Shown: positions 1 to 9,063 of the stretch, piece after piece
Layout: every line of letters starts with the position of its first letter
Position numbering within the stretch: position 1 is the stretch's first letter
Source of the DNA: Streptomyces sp. AC1-42W
GTDB lineage: Bacteria > Actinomycetota > Actinomycetes > Streptomycetales > Streptomycetaceae
NCBI RefSeq assembly: GCF_003248355.1
Contig: NZ_QKWY01000003.1
Span: forward strand, 124,001 to 188,000
Direction: 5' to 3'
Length of the DNA: 64,000 nucleotides
Notes under the pieces: model-generated
What the model was told of the DNA's origin: nothing
Seen by the model: only the letters and a program-made list of their open reading frames with translations
Database searches by the model: none
Position numbers and translations under genes: made by a program

Positions 1-315
1 CGCCGGGGCGACGCCGAGGGCCCCGGCCTCGTACGCGCGCGGCAGGAGATCATGGCGCACTGCGCGCATCTGGTGGCGCGCGCCCGCGCCGAAGGCACCC
101 TGCGCGACGGGGTGACCGAGGCCGACATCGCCCCGATCGCGGCGATGATCGACGTCGTCATGGCGCTGCCCGCCGGCGAGCCCGGGGGCGAGCCGTGGCG
201 CCGCTACCTCACGATCCTCCTCGACGGGCTCCGCGCCCACCCGGATCAGGCCCCGCTCCCCGGCGACACGGTGTGCTCGAAAGGGGCTGGAGAGGAGATG
301 GAAAGGGGCTGGTGA
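1..315 (+). CDS. TetR-family regulator, C-terminal part only
   Basis: The reading frame is open from the first base of the window and stops at 313-315, so the start and the HTH domain lie upstream of the window. The visible ~104 residues are helical and resemble the ligand-binding C-terminal domain of TetR-type repressors: an arginine/alanine-rich amphipathic helix, then a segment ending in RRYLTILLDGLRA, typical of the last helix of this family. An internal ATG at 52 is in frame but is not a credible start for a whole gene. The ligand and targets cannot be read. The assignment rests on the general look of the C-terminal domain. Confidence 0.55.
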   Translation, partial: RRGDAEGPGLVRARQEIMAHCAHLVARARAEGTLRDGVTEADIAPIAAMIDVVMALPAGEPGGEPWRRYLTILLDGLRAHPDQAPLPGDTVCSKGAGEEMERGW

Positions 316-393
316 CGCGCCCCTGGGAGAAAGGGGTGAGTGCTTGTATGGCCTGGTCCGAACGGTAGTCGAGCCGGGGAGTGGGGCGCCGTC

Positions 394-873
394 ATGCGGA
401 AGTCGTATTACGCAGCGCACGTCTACATGATCGTCGGAGTGATCTCCGGGCTTTTCTACCGGGAGTTCACGAAGCACGAGGACTTCCACGGCGACACGCA
501 GCTGGCGCTGACGCACACGCATCTGCTGGCGCTGGGCATGCTCGTCTTCCTGATCGTGCTCGCGCTGGACAAGGTCTTCGGGCTCTCCGGCTCGAAGCTG
601 TTCACCGCGTTCTTCTGGTTCTACAACCTCGGCATCGCCCTCTCGACCGCCATGATGGGCGTCCACGGCATCCTGACCGTGCTCGGCCGCAGCGAGGACG
701 AGATCGCCGAGGTCGTACCGCTGACGGCGGGGCTCGGGCACATTCTGCTGACGGTCGGGCTGATCCTGCTCTTCGTCCTGCTCGGCAAGCGGGTCAACGA
801 ACACGTCAAGCCGGCGGCCGCGCCGGGCGAACCGGCTCCGACGACCGCCGACCCCGCTACGGCTGGAACGTGA
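394..873 (+). CDS. DUF2871-like small integral membrane protein
   Basis: This is a protein of about 159 residues starting MRKSYYAAHVYMI, with four hydrophobic segments, a conserved HTHLLALGM stretch and a charged C-terminal tail rich in Ala and Pro. The pattern fits the DUF2871 family of four-helix bundle membrane proteins, whose role is unknown. I chose the ATG at 394 over an upstream in-frame ATG at 340 because the homologous part begins there and a purine-rich stretch (GGGGAGTGGGG) lies just before it. The 3' end overlaps the convergent hydrolase gene by 17 bp. Confidence 0.7.
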   Translation: MRKSYYAAHVYMIVGVISGLFYREFTKHEDFHGDTQLALTHTHLLALGMLVFLIVLALDKVFGLSGSKLFTAFFWFYNLGIALSTAMMGVHGILTVLGRSEDEIAEVVPLTAGLGHILLTVGLILLFVLLGKRVNEHVKPAAAPGEPAPTTADPATAGT

Positions 874-2047
874 CCTCCGGGTTGTCGGCGGTCGGGCCGG
901 CGAGCAGCCGCTGCGGTACGCCCTTGAGGTGGAGGTCGAAGAAGGCGGCCACGTAGTCGCGGGTGATGTCGCCGGAGCGGTCGGCGGGCAGCGGGGCCGA
1001 GGGGTCGACGATGCCCAGTTCGGCGGCGAGCAGCGGCAGGTCGGTGAAGGTGAAGTGGCCCGCGTCGGCGACGGTCAGCCACCGCTTCCAGCCGTCGAGG
1101 CGCTGCCAGTCCCGGTCCCAGGTGGTGTCGAAGGTTCCGCCGGAGGCGTGGTCGGCTTCGGTGCCGAGCATCATGAACGGGCGGCCGCCGAGCCCGGTGG
1201 CGGGGACGGGGTCGAAGAAGGTGCCGTCCATGTTCACGCCCGCGCGCACGCGCCGGTCGGCGGCCATCGTGGACGCGGCGGAGTCGCCGCCGATGGAGTG
1301 CCCGGCCATGCCGACGCGCCGCCGGTCGATCATCGAGGCGTACCGCCAGGCGGGGTGACGGCCGGTCAGCCGGTCCAGCAGGAACGACACGTCCGCCGCC
1401 CGCCCCCGTGCGACCTCGGCCAGGCCCGCTTCCCCGGTGCGCTCCACGTAGTCGCAGGCGGCGCACGGGAGGACGCGTCCGCCGGGGAAGACGGTGGCGG
1501 TGGACTCGTGGGCGTGGTCGACGGCCGCGACGACGTAGCCGCGGGCGGCCAGGTCCGTGGCCAGGGCGGTGAGCGTGAAGCGGCTCTGCCCGAAGCCGGG
1601 TGACAGGACGACGAGCGGGAACCGCCCGCGTACGGGCTTCGCACCCGTACGGGCGTACGTCTCGGTCGCCCCGATCACCTCCGGCGCGACGAGCCCGCCG
1701 AGCCCCCGCGATTCGAGGAGCAGTCGCGCCTCACGCGTGCTCATGTACGGGGCGGGCGCCCCGCTGCCGGGCCGCGCGGGGTAGAACACGGACACCAGCA
1801 GCTCGCGTGCGCCGGCCGCCGGCACGTACGGGTCGGTGCGGTCGGCGTCCCGCAGATGCAGGGTGCTCCTCCCGACCCCGTACGGCCCGCTCGGCGCGGG
1901 CAGCCGCAGTTGCGGCGCGGTGACGGAGGCAGCGGTCGCGGACCGGCTCACGTCGGTCGGCGGTGCGGCGACGGCGGGCGTGACGGCGGCCGCGCCGAGG
2001 GCAAGGACAAGGAACGAGGCGGCGACACCGCGTCGGCGAGTTCTCAT
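857..2047 (-). CDS. Secreted alpha/beta hydrolase (PAF-acetylhydrolase-like)
   Basis: This 396-residue protein has an N-terminal signal peptide: RTRRR, a hydrophobic core, and a VAA type cleavage site near residue 27. It then shows an alpha/beta hydrolase fold with a GHSIGG nucleophile elbow (Ser at about residue 251), an oxyanion-region LSPGFGQ motif near 150, and a catalytic-His candidate in DAGHF near 328. The layout matches bacterial platelet-activating-factor acetylhydrolase-like or dienelactone-hydrolase-like lipases. It probably acts outside the cell on short ester substrates. It converges on the DUF2871 gene with a 17-bp overlap. The actual substrate is unknown. Confidence 0.78.
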   Translation of the reverse strand: MRTRRRGVAASFLVLALGAAAVTPAVAAPPTDVSRSATAASVTAPQLRLPAPSGPYGVGRSTLHLRDADRTDPYVPAAGARELLVSVFYPARPGSGAPAPYMSTREARLLLESRGLGGLVAPEVIGATETYARTGAKPVRGRFPLVVLSPGFGQSRFTLTALATDLAARGYVVAAVDHAHESTATVFPGGRVLPCAACDYVERTGEAGLAEVARGRAADVSFLLDRLTGRHPAWRYASMIDRRRVGMAGHSIGGDSAASTMAADRRVRAGVNMDGTFFDPVPATGLGGRPFMMLGTEADHASGGTFDTTWDRDWQRLDGWKRWLTVADAGHFTFTDLPLLAAELGIVDPSAPLPADRSGDITRDYVAAFFDLHLKGVPQRLLAGPTADNPEVTFQP

Positions 2048-2381
2048 GAACCCGACGCTATGACCACCCCGCCTCTCTCAACGTCCGCCCGGGGGACGCC
2101 ATGTGGTACCTCCGGGGTCGCACGGACGGCAAGTGCGTCGTACCAGGGGCCTACCGGCACGGCCGGGCTCACCCGGTGCCCGCAGCACCGGTGCGCGCTC
2201 CGGCGTACGCCAAGTCGTCGGCTTTCGCGGCCGGTTCGGGCGTGTCCTGTACGCCGGGCCGGTCGTTGCCCCGGCAAGGGGAGGGAGGACGCGAGGCAAC
2301 TCCAGGCCGATCGTCGGCAGTGCGCCCACCGGCCCCGACACCGACACCGCTCGTCGCAGACCTCGAAAGGGAGTACCGCCG
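2048..2381. other. Divergent intergenic region, no gene seen
   Basis: This 334-bp stretch separates two divergent genes for secreted proteins, the hydrolase (minus) and the DUF11-like protein (plus), so it must carry both promoters. I see a good ribosome binding site (GAAAGGGAG) at about 2364-2373 for the plus gene. I see no convincing repeat, operator or small ORF. Confidence 0.5.
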
Positions 2382-3281
2382 ATGAAACGATTCGTCTCTT
2401 CTCCGCACCGCCCCCGGCCGCCGCGCGGACCGGCCCGTGCGTGGGCTCTGTTCGTGGCGACCCTGCTCGCCGTGGCAGGCACGCAGTTCGCGCTCGCTCC
2501 GGCGTACGCGGTCTCGCACATCAGCGTCTCGTCCACCACGGTGGCCGCCGGTGAGACCCTGACCATCGACTTCAACGGCACCGCGGACACCCCCAGGGCC
2601 GGTGCCGGTGAGAACTTCTACGCCGGTTCCACGAGCCTCGGTTCCCTCGACGCGTTCACGTCGATCGAGTCGTGCGGCGGCAACACCGCGCCGTGCGTCG
2701 AGCTGGCGGGGTACGGGCCCCGGGTGCCGCTCGGTGATCTGGCCGGCGGGGAGGCGTTCAGCGGCTCGATCACGCTGCGCGTCGACCCGGAGACCCCTGC
2801 GGGCACGTTCGTCCTGCGCTACCAGCTCTACGCCAACGGCGGCGAGGCCACCGCGAACGGCCCCACCATCACGATCACCAACACACCCGCCGAGGCGGAC
2901 CTGAGCGTGCGCCTGGACGCACAGCCGAGGGTCGGCATCCTGGCGCCCTACCTCTCGTACACCCTCCGCACCCACAACAACGGCCCGGAGACGGCCACCG
3001 CGGTCACCGTGACCGCGACGCTCCCGGCGGGGAGGACCGTCACGGACCTCTCCCCCGGCTGCACCGCCGCCCCGGGCACGGTCACCTGCACCTACGCGGA
3101 CCTCGCGGACGGCGCCGACGCGGTCGCCACGTTCCGTGTCCCGATCGGCATCCTCGACATCGGCACCAGCCATGTCACCGCCGTCCGTACCGCGTCCTCG
3201 CCGAACGACCCGAACCCGGCCAACGACCAAGACGACACCACGTGCACGACCCTCTCCATCGCCCTGGCCAGTTGCGCCTGA
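2382..3281 (+). CDS. Secreted DUF11-like repeat protein
   Basis: This is a protein of about 299 residues starting MKRFVSSPH, with a long Sec-type signal peptide (hydrophobic core about residues 24-42, cleavage near AYA). The mature part has two beta-rich regions. The second (about residues 165-285) carries hallmarks of a DUF11/CARDB-type immunoglobulin-like domain: ADLSVRLDAQP, HNNGPETA, VTVTATLPAG, and Cys pairs around GCTAAPGTVTC. There is no sortase motif or C-terminal helix, so it is probably released. The start at 2382 is chosen because GAAAGGGAG sits 8-10 nt upstream; the frame is open back to 2103. Function is unknown, perhaps cell-surface adhesion or structure. Confidence 0.7.
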   Translation: MKRFVSSPHRPRPPRGPARAWALFVATLLAVAGTQFALAPAYAVSHISVSSTTVAAGETLTIDFNGTADTPRAGAGENFYAGSTSLGSLDAFTSIESCGGNTAPCVELAGYGPRVPLGDLAGGEAFSGSITLRVDPETPAGTFVLRYQLYANGGEATANGPTITITNTPAEADLSVRLDAQPRVGILAPYLSYTLRTHNNGPETATAVTVTATLPAGRTVTDLSPGCTAAPGTVTCTYADLADGADAVATFRVPIGILDIGTSHVTAVRTASSPNDPNPANDQDDTTCTTLSIALASCA

Positions 3282-3306
3282 CGTGAAGCCGCGACCGCGG
3301 CCCTGA

Positions 3307-3329
3307 CCCCGCGCCCACCGGGCGCGGGG
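3307..3329. terminator. Intrinsic terminator hairpin
   Basis: A perfect 10-bp stem, CCCCGCGCCC / GGGCGCGGGG, with a 3-nt ACC loop lies 25 nt after the stop of the DUF11-like gene and 30 nt before the convergent glycosyltransferase stop. It could end transcription in both directions. The U-tract is very short, as is common in GC-rich actinomycetes. Confidence 0.65.
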
Positions 3330-3359
3330 TTCCCGGGGCCCGTACGTCCGGGATACGCC

Positions 3360-4133
3360 TCAGATCCGCGAGTTGCGCAGCGACTGCCACGCCGCGCCCG
3401 CCAGGGCCCGTGTCGCCCTCGGCACCGACAGGTGCTCGTGCTCGCGGTAGAGGGACCAGTTGTACTTGACCAGGGACATCTTGTTGGAGGACAGCGAGGT
3501 CGCCTGGCCGGCCCGGTACACCGCGAGCGGCTCGGCCAGGCCGCGGGCGTCCGCGCCGTCGCGCATGATCGACAGCCACAGCGCGTAGTCCTGGCGCTTG
3601 CGCATCTCCGGCATGAGCCGGGTGCCCAGCGCGTTGCGGTCGTACATGGCGGTGAGCGCGCCGATGTAGTCGCGGCGCAGCATCGCGCGGTAGTCCACGT
3701 GGGCGCGGGCGCGGATCACCCGCCCGTTGGGCACCCAGTCGACGCTCTCGCCGGCATGGTCGGCGTCCATCTTGTAGTAGCTCGTGAACGTCAGCGGCGC
3801 GGTGCCTCCGGCGGCGAAGGCGAGCTGCTTCTCCGTCTTCTCCGGCAGCCACATGTCGTCGGAGTCGAGGAACGCGACGTAGTCGCCGCGGGCGCGCTCC
3901 ATCGCGAGGTTGCGGGCCCGGCCCGCGCCGCCCCGCTCGGGCGCCGTCCGCGGCAGTACGCGTTCGTCCTGGGCGGCCAACTCGCGCAGCAGGTCCATCG
4001 ACTCGTCGGAGGACTGGTCGTCGGTGATCAGCAGCTCCACGTCGGTGTGCGTCTGGGTGAGCACCGACCGGACGGCCGCGCCGAGGGTGGCCGCCGAGTT
4101 GTAGACGGGCATCACGACAGACACCAGGGGCAC
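3360..4133 (-). CDS. Family 2 glycosyltransferase
   Basis: The 257-residue protein begins with a classical GT-A nucleotide-binding start, VSVVMPVYNSAATL, and shows the GT2 motifs TDDQSSDES, GGAGRARNLA and the metal/nucleotide-binding FLDSDDMW (DxD at about residues 92-94). It has no membrane span, so it is probably a cytosolic enzyme. It would transfer a sugar from an NDP-sugar to a cell-surface polysaccharide or lipid carrier. It is a single-gene unit between convergent and codirectional neighbours. Donor and acceptor cannot be told. Confidence 0.85.
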   Translation of the reverse strand: MPLVSVVMPVYNSAATLGAAVRSVLTQTHTDVELLITDDQSSDESMDLLRELAAQDERVLPRTAPERGGAGRARNLAMERARGDYVAFLDSDDMWLPEKTEKQLAFAAGGTAPLTFTSYYKMDADHAGESVDWVPNGRVIRARAHVDYRAMLRRDYIGALTAMYDRNALGTRLMPEMRKRQDYALWLSIMRDGADARGLAEPLAVYRAGQATSLSSNKMSLVKYNWSLYREHEHLSVPRATRALAGAAWQSLRNSRI

Positions 4134-4247
4134 AGCGCTTCTCCTCGCGAGATCAGGGGCAACGGTTCATTCAAGCATTACGGCGAGTGAGTACCGACCC
4201 CGCCCACCTGCGGGGTAGCACGCGGCCCGCCGCGCGGGCGGTGACCG

Positions 4248-4877
4248 CTACTCGCTCACCCCGACGATCCCCCAGCCCCGCCGGGCCGCCTCGGCCAGGA
4301 CGTATCCCCAGCCGGTCAGGAGGCGTACGAAGGAGTCGAAGTCGGGTATCCAGCCCTGCGGCTCGGCGGTGTACCGGTCGAAGGGCGCGCGCAGTACGTC
4401 GAGCCGGGGGCGTACGCGCTCCCAGGTCGCGAGCAGTTCCCGTACGCGCTCCGGCGCGCACACCACCAGTACGCCGTAGGAGACCTCGGGGTCGTCGGTG
4501 AAGAACGCGCGGCCCTCGCACTCCCGCTCGTCCTCGAAGTCCGGTCCGTCCCAGGTCAGCCCGCCCAGCAGCGTGTCCAGCTCCGCGCGCAGGGCCGGGT
4601 CGGCGTGGTCGCGTACGTTCTCCCACGCCTCCCCCGCCCAGAAGTGCGGCTTGAACGAGCCGCAGGTGCCGGGGAACTCGTACACGCCGAAGTACGCGCT
4701 GTGCGGCCCGCGCGGCCACTCCCAGCCGCCGTCGCCCGCCGGGGCGGGCCGGTCCCGGTCCCAGAACCCGGTCCGGTCGTCGTACCAGGCGTCCCGCAGC
4801 CGTGGCAGCCGCTCCCGCGCGGGCAGCTCCCCCAGCCACGACCAGTCGGCGATCAGTGTGGTGATGTCGAGGCCCAT
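4248..4877 (-). CDS. Conserved hypothetical, Trp-rich protein
   Basis: This 209-residue soluble protein is unusually rich in Trp and acidic residues (ITTLIADWSWLGELPAR at the start, then GWEWPRG and TWDGPDFEDE). The frame shows normal actinomycete codon bias through the whole length. There is no signal peptide, membrane segment or catalytic motif I can name. It stands alone between the glycosyltransferase and the SGNH lipase genes. I do not recognise its family with confidence. Confidence 0.6.
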   Translation of the reverse strand: MGLDITTLIADWSWLGELPARERLPRLRDAWYDDRTGFWDRDRPAPAGDGGWEWPRGPHSAYFGVYEFPGTCGSFKPHFWAGEAWENVRDHADPALRAELDTLLGGLTWDGPDFEDERECEGRAFFTDDPEVSYGVLVVCAPERVRELLATWERVRPRLDVLRAPFDRYTAEPQGWIPDFDSFVRLLTGWGYVLAEAARRGWGIVGVSE

Positions 4878-5102
4878 GCGGCGAGCCTATCGACGGGGTC
4901 CCGGCGCGCCGGGGCCCGGCGGCGTCAACCCGGACGGCCGACAACTGCGCGATAGATCTGACGATTTACCCCGATTGGGGATGATTGGCCCGATTCGCTG
5001 CCCGAGCGGGCGGGCTGGATGGATGATCACTGGCGAGATACCCCGCCCCGGCGGAGCCGACCGGCCCCGGGGCGCCCTTCCCCCACATCCTGGAGCACAA
5101 AC

Positions 5103-6146
5103 ATGCGACACCGTGTGTCACGCCTGCGTACACGCGCCCTGGCCGTCGGACTCGCCCTGGCGGCGTCCGCGCTGCTGCCCTCCGGCTCCGCCGGTGCGGC
5201 GGACTCGTACGAGTGGGCCGCGCTGGGTGACTCGTACACCGCCGGCGTCTTCATCGGCGCCCCGCAGCCGCCGCTCGGCGACGCCTCGCGGGACGGCTGC
5301 GACCGCACCGAGAACGCCTATCCGGACCTCGTGGACCGGGAGCTGGCCGAGTTCCCGCCGGGCAAGCCGGTCAACCTGACGAACGTGAGCTGCGGCGGCG
5401 CCGTGACCTCCGACATCGCCAGGACCCGGCAGACCCCGATCAGCCCGGTGCAAGCGCCCGAGGGCGGCTGGCCGGCCGTGGACACGCAGATCAAGCGGGC
5501 CGGTCTCGACGAGGAGACGGACGTCGTCACGATCGGCGTCGGCGGCAACAGCCTGCCGTTCGCCGGCATCCTGACCACCTGTCTGGAGAAGGGCACGCTC
5601 GGCCAGTCCTGCCGCGACTACTTCACCGACCCGCCCGAGGGCGAGGAGAGCATCACCGAAAAACTCGCCAGGGTGCAGGACGAGTACATCGAGATGCTCG
5701 CCGAGGTGCACCAGGCCGCGCCCAACGCCAAGGTCGTCACCGTCGGATACCCGGCCGTCCTCCCCGAGGACAGCGGCGACTGCAACCGCCTGGCGCTGAC
5801 CGAGCTGAGCCTGATCACCCATGCCGACGTCGACTGGCTGCGCGACGACGTCCTCAAGCCGCTGAACAGGACGATCCAGCAGGTGAGCGGCTTCTTCGGC
5901 GACCGTTACGTGGACGTCTACTCCTCCAGCGAGGGCCATGACGTCTGCCAGCCCGCGGACACCAAGTGGGTCGAGGGCATCTGCGGCGACGCGGAGAACT
6001 TCTGGCCGGCCGCGGTACCCGGCATCCCGCTGAACTGCGCCGTCGTCGGCAAGAAGCTCACCCTGGTCCACCCCAACGCCGAGGGCCACGCCAACACGGC
6101 GGCCCACGTCGAACGCGCCATCCGCATCTCCCTGCTCGAACGCTGA
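5103..6146 (+). CDS. Secreted SGNH/GDSL-type esterase-lipase
   Basis: This is a 347-residue protein with an N-terminal signal peptide (MRHRVSRLRTRALAV, cleavage near AGAA). Block I, LGDSYTAG, contains the nucleophile Ser. Block III is GVGGNS in place of the usual GGND. The C-terminal LVHPNAEGHANTA contains the DxxH-like His in an HPN arrangement. The Cys pairs fit the disulphide-rich Streptomyces SGNH lipase group. It is probably an extracellular lipase or phospholipase. The ATG at 5103 is chosen because the signal peptide begins there; the frame is open further upstream to 5019 without homology. Confidence 0.82.
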   Translation: MRHRVSRLRTRALAVGLALAASALLPSGSAGAADSYEWAALGDSYTAGVFIGAPQPPLGDASRDGCDRTENAYPDLVDRELAEFPPGKPVNLTNVSCGGAVTSDIARTRQTPISPVQAPEGGWPAVDTQIKRAGLDEETDVVTIGVGGNSLPFAGILTTCLEKGTLGQSCRDYFTDPPEGEESITEKLARVQDEYIEMLAEVHQAAPNAKVVTVGYPAVLPEDSGDCNRLALTELSLITHADVDWLRDDVLKPLNRTIQQVSGFFGDRYVDVYSSSEGHDVCQPADTKWVEGICGDAENFWPAAVPGIPLNCAVVGKKLTLVHPNAEGHANTAAHVERAIRISLLER

Positions 6147-6193
6147 CCCGCTCGTGGCGGCCGCTGTGGAACGGACGCGGAGAAGCAGCGGTG

Positions 6194-6529
6194 TCAGGCG
6201 CGAAGGACGGCCACCAGCTGCCAGGCGCCCGCAGCGTGCACCAGCGCGCACGTCCCCCAGGCGCCCGCTCCCCGCATCCCGTGGCGGATGACGGATATCC
6301 AGCCGACCGCCACGAGAAGGGCCGCGACAGCCCACAGGGTCCAGGAGATGACGAGCCACGGAGTGGAGGGTTCCGTGAGCAGGTTGATCGCCGCAAGCGG
6401 TGCGAGCACCAGCAGTGGCAGGGCCCAGGTGGCCTCGGTGGTCGTGCTGGGGGATGCCGTCGAGGTCACGCGGAACACTCCGTCTCCGTGGAAACCACGG
6501 CCACTTGATCGGCCGGCCGGGACGACCAC
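6194..6529 (-). CDS. Small membrane protein, hypothetical
   Basis: A frame of up to 111 codons encodes two to three hydrophobic segments (ALPLLVLAPLAAINLL, then WLVISWTLWAVAALLVAVGWI, then a shorter one) with few charges. The first ~20 codons lack any clear homology, and the true start may be an internal GTG. I recognise no family. Codon bias supports a real gene, but only moderately. Confidence 0.45.
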   Translation of the reverse strand: MVVPAGRSSGRGFHGDGVFRVTSTASPSTTTEATWALPLLVLAPLAAINLLTEPSTPWLVISWTLWAVAALLVAVGWISVIRHGMRGAGAWGTCALVHAAGAWQLVAVLRA

Positions 6530-6586
6530 GCTACCTTCCGGCCGGCCGGTGCCGCCCGCGCGCGGGCCGGTGTGGCAGGGGCCCGG

Positions 6587-6955
6587 TTACCGGGCCGAGA
6601 CGACGCGGTAGCTCAGTTTGGCCTGGGGGAGGTTGCTCTGGGTCAGGGTGCCGCTGGACCAGGTGTTGCCCGTGCAGTCGGCGCCGGAGTAGAGCAGGAC
6701 CGACGCGGAGCCGTTGACGATCTGGATCGAGCGGACCGGTTCGGCGGTGGTGTGGCAGGTGCCGAAGTCGCCGAGGTCGGGGTGAAGGGCGGTGCCGGTG
6801 CCGTTGGCGCCCGTGTAGAGGGCGGCGCCCGGCTGCAGGGGCGGCCACCCGGCGGCGTTCGCCGTGCCGGTGCCGAGGACGGCGAGGCCGGTCAGCGCGG
6901 CTGTCATGGTCGCCGTCGCGGCGACGGTGCGGAGCTTTGCGTTGCGGGGGAGCAT
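6587..6955 (-). CDS. Small secreted protein, hypothetical
   Basis: This 122-residue protein has a textbook signal peptide (MLPRNAKLRTVAATATM, a hydrophobic core, ANA cleavage site near residue 34). The mature domain is about 88 residues with two Cys pairs and Gly/Thr-rich beta strands (ALYTGANGTGT and LLYSGADCTGNTW), which look like two copies of a beta/gamma-crystallin-like or Streptomyces inhibitor-like motif. The substrate is unknown. It is transcribed alone. Confidence 0.6.
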   Translation of the reverse strand: MLPRNAKLRTVAATATMTAALTGLAVLGTGTANAAGWPPLQPGAALYTGANGTGTALHPDLGDFGTCHTTAEPVRSIQIVNGSASVLLYSGADCTGNTWSSGTLTQSNLPQAKLSYRVVSAR

Positions 6956-7038
6956 ACGACCGCCTTCTGGGTACGGGGACGCCCTGTACCGGGGAGCACA
7001 GGGGCCGATCGGTACGACCGCCCGAGATCATTGCACGC

Positions 7039-8034
7039 TCAACCATTTTTGGGCAGAGGGGCGACCCACCCCGGCACCCACGTCCCCGCCGGGTCCGCCG
7101 GGCTCACCGCGGCCGACAGGTACGCACGCAACGTGCCCAGCGCCGGGCGCGGGTTGTCGCGGTGGTGGAGGAGGGAGTGCGGGTAGACCGGCGTCGGCGC
7201 GGTCACCGGGATACGGCGCAGCCCGTGGCCGGCGGGCCAGATGAGGCGGGAGTGCTCGCCCATGAAGGTCGCCAGGGCCGGGGTGTCCGCGATGGTGTCC
7301 AGCAGCGCGTCCGAGCCGAAGTTGGGGCCGGTCGCCTCGATGGTGAGCCCGAACTCGGCGACCAGGTCGTCGTAGTAGGCGCCCCACTCGGTGCCGGGGG
7401 CGATCCCGGGCATCCAGATGCGGTGCCCGACGAGTCCGGCGAGGGTCACCGACGGCGCGTCGGCCAGCGCGTGGGCCGGGCCGGTCAGCAGCTGGAGGGG
7501 TTCGTCGAGGACGCGGATGGCCTCGATGTCGTCGGGCAGCGGCCGGCCGGGCGCGGCGACCGCGCGGAAGGTGGCGTCGAGTTCGCCGGAGCGGAGGGCG
7601 GCGACCGCCGTATCGATGCCGGGGAGCATCAGCACGTCCAGTTCGACCTCGGGATGCGCGCGGTGGAAGCCGCGCATCACGCCCGACTGGGCGCTGCGCG
7701 AGGCGATGACGTCGACCCGCAGCGGTCGTCGGCCGGGGCGCACGGACGCGCCCGCCCGCTCGGCCGCGCGCAGCAGTTCGCGCGCGTGGGGCAGGAACGC
7801 CCGGCCGTCGATGGTCAGCTCCGCACCACGCGGGGCGCGCGTGAACAGCCGTACGCCGAGGGCCTGTTCCAGCGCGGCGATCCGCTTGGAGACGGCTTGC
7901 TGGGTGACCGCCAGGTCGACGGCCGCCTTCTGGAACTGCCCCGCCTCGGCGACGGCGACAAAGGTGCGTACGGCTTGAAGGTCCACACCGGCCACCCTAG
8001 GGGCGTCCGACACAATCCCCGCGGCGGCGCTCAC
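7039..8034 (-). CDS. LysR-family transcriptional regulator
   Basis: This 331-residue protein has an N-terminal winged HTH at about residues 18-77 (DLQAVRTFVAVAEAGQFQ, AVTQQAVSKRIAALE, LGVRLFTR) followed by a periplasmic-binding-protein-like effector domain. This is the classical LTTR layout. It lies 16 bp downstream of the EamA transporter gene on the same strand, so the two are probably co-transcribed, unlike the usual divergent LTTR arrangement. The effector is unknown. Confidence 0.85.
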   Translation of the reverse strand: MSAAAGIVSDAPRVAGVDLQAVRTFVAVAEAGQFQKAAVDLAVTQQAVSKRIAALEQALGVRLFTRAPRGAELTIDGRAFLPHARELLRAAERAGASVRPGRRPLRVDVIASRSAQSGVMRGFHRAHPEVELDVLMLPGIDTAVAALRSGELDATFRAVAAPGRPLPDDIEAIRVLDEPLQLLTGPAHALADAPSVTLAGLVGHRIWMPGIAPGTEWGAYYDDLVAEFGLTIEATGPNFGSDALLDTIADTPALATFMGEHSRLIWPAGHGLRRIPVTAPTPVYPHSLLHHRDNPRPALGTLRAYLSAAVSPADPAGTWVPGWVAPLPKNG

Positions 8035-8050
8035 CTTCCCCGTCCCGGTT

Positions 8051-9010
8051 TCACGCCGCCGTGGTCAGGGTCTTTCCGGTCGGCGCCGCGGCGGGGGCGC
8101 GGCGGGCGGCGCGGCGGCTGTAGAGGTTGTTGGCGATGACCGCGGCAAGGGTGAGGGCGACGCCCGCGAGTTCGGCCGCGGTGGGCCGGTGGCCCCGTAC
8201 CGCTTCGATGGCGAAGGCGGTGAGGGGGACGAGGTTGATGAACAGGACGCCGTTGGCGGGGCCCAGGGTGCGGGTGGCGTGGTTGAAGGCGAGGATCGCG
8301 ACGGCGGTGGCGGGGACGGCCATGTAGAGGATCTGCCACCAGCCGGCCGCGTAGTCGGCGGCGGACGGGGTGGGAATCCAGCCCGCGAACCCGGCGGTGA
8401 GGGTGACGGCGGCGATGGTGAGGGTGCCCAGGACGCTGGTGAGAGCGGTGTAGCGCAGGACGGAGAAGGACGGGAAGCCGACGGCGCCGGTCGTGTAGAC
8501 GACCCAGCCGATGACGCCGGCCAGGATGACGAGCCCGCCGGCGCCGATGCCGCCGGTGAAGACGGCGAGCGGGTTGCCGTTGCCCAGGACCATGGCGACG
8601 CCGGTCAGGGCGAGCAGGACCAGGCCGAGGGTGACGCCGGTGGGCCGCTTCCCGGTGCGGGTCCACATCACGATGACCGTGATGGCGGGCATCGCGGCCA
8701 TGATCAGCGAGGCGGTGGGGGCCGGGGTGGACTGGAGGCCGACATAGGTGAGCAGGTTGAAGGCCGCGAAGCCGAGCGAGCCGAGCCCCCAGAGCTTCAG
8801 CAACCTGCCGTCGGTGCGCAGCGCGGCGCGGCCTTCGACGGCCAGCAGGGCGAGCACGAAGATCGCGGAGCCGAGGGCGAAGCGGGCCAGGGTGAGGTGG
8901 AAGGGGTCCACATGGACGAAGGCGGACTTGGCGACGGCGAACATGCCGCCGAAGGCGAGGGCGGTGACCAGCCCCCCTGCGGCTGCGGCGGCGGTCTTCA
9001 TCTCGGCCAT
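8051..9010 (-). CDS. EamA/DMT-superfamily transporter
   Basis: This is a membrane protein of about 319 residues with ten predicted hydrophobic segments in two EamA repeats, like RhaT/YdcZ-type drug/metabolite exporters. I placed the start at 9010 (MAEMKTAAAAAGG) because GGGAG lies 5-6 nt upstream and the first TM segment begins there; the frame continues to 9103 without homology. It is divergent from an ArsR-like regulator across a 191-bp gap with a perfect inverted repeat. That suggests a regulated efflux unit of EamA plus the LysR downstream. Confidence 0.82.
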   Translation of the reverse strand: MAEMKTAAAAAGGLVTALAFGGMFAVAKSAFVHVDPFHLTLARFALGSAIFVLALLAVEGRAALRTDGRLLKLWGLGSLGFAAFNLLTYVGLQSTPAPTASLIMAAMPAITVIVMWTRTGKRPTGVTLGLVLLALTGVAMVLGNGNPLAVFTGGIGAGGLVILAGVIGWVVYTTGAVGFPSFSVLRYTALTSVLGTLTIAAVTLTAGFAGWIPTPSAADYAAGWWQILYMAVPATAVAILAFNHATRTLGPANGVLFINLVPLTAFAIEAVRGHRPTAAELAGVALTLAAVIANNLYSRRAARRAPAAAPTGKTLTTAA

Positions 9011-9063
9011 GAGGTCTCCCAGCGGTTCGGCACGGACGGGTGCGAGCCCGTCGGACTGTTCGT

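Noticed and set aside
621..1466. 281-codon Arg-rich frame on the minus strand
   Set aside because: It is out of frame with the clear hydrolase gene at 857-2047, Arg-rich and without domains; a shadow.
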